In this document: one piece after another, positions 49,087 through 49,914 of the stretch
Position numbering within the stretch: the stretch's first letter is position 1
Layout of the letters: each line of letters opens with the position of its first letter
Assembly (NCBI GenBank): GCA_021818955.1
Contig: JAKASR010000027.1
Coordinates: 1 to 49,914 of the forward strand
Direction: 5' to 3'
Length of the DNA: 49,914 nucleotides
Source of the DNA: Acidobacteriota bacterium
Lineage (GTDB): Bacteria > Acidobacteriota > Terriglobia > Terriglobales > SCQP01
Position numbers and translations under genes: made by a program
The notes under the pieces: model-generated
What the model was told of the DNA's origin: nothing
Database searches by the model: none
What the model saw: only the letters and a program-made list of their open reading frames with translations

Positions 49087-49914
49087 TCAGTTGTGAGAAG
49101 GAGTAACGCGACGATAATTAAAGTATTCCCGAAGGGTTTCCCGGCGCAATCGATCGATAAAAAATTTGCGGATGGTCAATTTCATGTCGAGAGCGCGCCG
49201 AACCCAGATCCGGCCGAAAGGCATTTGAATCAGGACGATACGGCTGCCGCCGGATAACTGCCCCAGCCCCCATTTAAAGGAAATTGCCTGCAATACCCGA
49301 ACATCGGCGCGCACCAGCGAGCCGGTGCGGCGGTCGATCCAGAGCGTGCCGGCGAGGTGGCGCAGAATTATGAAATCCGCACTGGGCGCATGATAGCCGG
49401 GATTCGGCCAGGCGGAAATCACATAAGCCGGCCCGGTTTTGAGTTGCTTCATGCCGCGCAACCGGAGATTGAAGGCTTGCGGAATTGCCGCCTCCAGGGC
49501 TTCGAGATGACGGTGGGAGGCCTGTGCTTGTTTCCCCAATTCGGCAATTTGCGCCGAGGTCAATCTCCGGAGAAATTGTGCTTTTGCATTTTGTAGTTGT
49601 GCAGTTTGTGTCGCAGTCAAATGAGCGGTTTGCGCCTTAGTCAATGGATGGCCGTTAGAACTCAACGAAATACTTAGCAATAACCCATGAAAAGGCTGAA
49701 CCAAATTGGACACGTCCGAAAGTGTTTTGACGATCTGTCCTTTGGCATTGAGACGATAAGATCGTTCTCGTTCTAGAAATTCAAGATGGATAACGTACTC
49801 TATTTTTCGCACATTTGAACAGGCCTGAGCTGGTCTGGTACAAAAACAGAGCTGGCGCCACTGAAACAGAGCGGCGCCAGCGATTAACCAGCACAGGAGA
49901 CCAGCATGGCGCAA
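49087..49914 (-). CDS. LolA-like envelope protein, 5' end cut by window
   Basis: At least 275 residues are encoded; the reading frame is open to the window edge, so the true start may lie outside. It begins with a hydrophobic stretch, then a beta-rich first half (YVIHLEFLERERSYRLNAKG). A Gln/Ala/Thr-rich helical insert (about 95-150) follows, then GPAYVISAWPNPGYHAP and GTLWIDRRTGSLVRAD, which resemble LolA/LppX-type lipoprotein-carrier folds seen in Acidobacteriota. It is on the same strand and 17 nt upstream of the large propeller gene, so the two may be an operon. Confidence 0.6.
   Translation of the reverse strand: MRHAGLLCWLIAGAALFQWRQLCFCTRPAQACSNVRKIEYVIHLEFLERERSYRLNAKGQIVKTLSDVSNLVQPFHGLLLSISLSSNGHPLTKAQTAHLTATQTAQLQNAKAQFLRRLTSAQIAELGKQAQASHRHLEALEAAIPQAFNLRLRGMKQLKTGPAYVISAWPNPGYHAPSADFIILRHLAGTLWIDRRTGSLVRADVRVLQAISFKWGLGQLSGGSRIVLIQMPFGRIWVRRALDMKLTIRKFFIDRLRRETLREYFNYRRVTPSHN

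Overview
The window is about 50 kb of high-GC, densely coding bacterial chromosome, with GC-rich third codon positions nearly everywhere. The gene content points to Acidobacteriota, probably Terriglobia: a PadR regulator paired with a HAAS-domain membrane protein, a SYLF lipid-binding protein, a DUF1844 protein, split glycine decarboxylase (GcvPA/GcvPB), a pilB-pilT-pilC cluster, very large secreted propeller/Ig-like proteins, an orphan sortase and plant-polysaccharide hydrolases. This assignment is inferred from gene families. There is no rRNA in the window to confirm it.

Layout. 1-1.45 kb: a less GC-rich segment with a padR-HAAS operon and a small unknown gene, ending at a tRNA-Val(GAC). 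1.6-7.05 kb: two secreted glycoside hydrolases, GH74 (xyloglucan) and GH67 (alpha-glucuronidase), each with its catalytic residues. 7.06-9.97 kb: sortase, ThiO-like FAD oxidase and zinc alcohol dehydrogenase. 10.2-10.9 kb: SYLF protein on the minus strand with a clear terminator. 11.2-15.75 kb: complete gcvT-gcvH-gcvPA-gcvPB operon. 15.8-16.3 kb: an AT-rich gene-free island with a TATAAT box, a boxA-like motif and strong hairpins. 16.3-18.7 kb (minus): ilvE and a putative glycosidase. 18.9-20.6 kb: a coiled-coil unknown and a single-module Clp-type AAA+ ATPase. 20.7-22.3 kb (minus): an atypical NRAMP-family transporter and a small membrane protein. 22.5-26.7 kb: dGTPase-like HD hydrolase, DUF1844, PhnP-like hydrolase, ribF and an exported DinB-fold protein. 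27.1-32.8 kb: DUF481 protein, endonuclease IV (minus), a phosphofructokinase with pyrophosphate-type signature residues, DAHP synthase and a YVTN-propeller lipoprotein. 32.8-37.1 kb (minus): pilB-pilT-pilC plus a 48-residue membrane protein. 37.4-45.4 kb: TPR protein, a heterodimeric-type ABC exporter pair, an EgtB/SenA-like enzyme, tatA, tatC and a DedA-like protein. 45.5-49.9 kb (minus): a 1189-residue secreted propeller/Ig-like protein and a LolA-like protein cut by the window edge.

The most unusual signal is a dispersed intergenic repeat family seen at about 4.0, 23.7, 26.8, 29.2 and 37.2 kb, always in plus orientation and always upstream of a plus-strand gene. Full copies are about 250 bp. 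They begin with a terminator-like hairpin, contain 30-bp units built on an AATTTC-GAAATT inverted repeat, and end in a conserved tail. Because the unit length is a multiple of three, both strands stay open and encode recurring peptides, and one copy supplies a good -35 box to the phosphofructokinase gene. Secondary leads are the boxA-containing AT-rich island, the pil-linked microprotein, the pyrophosphate-type phosphofructokinase and the altered NRAMP metal site.
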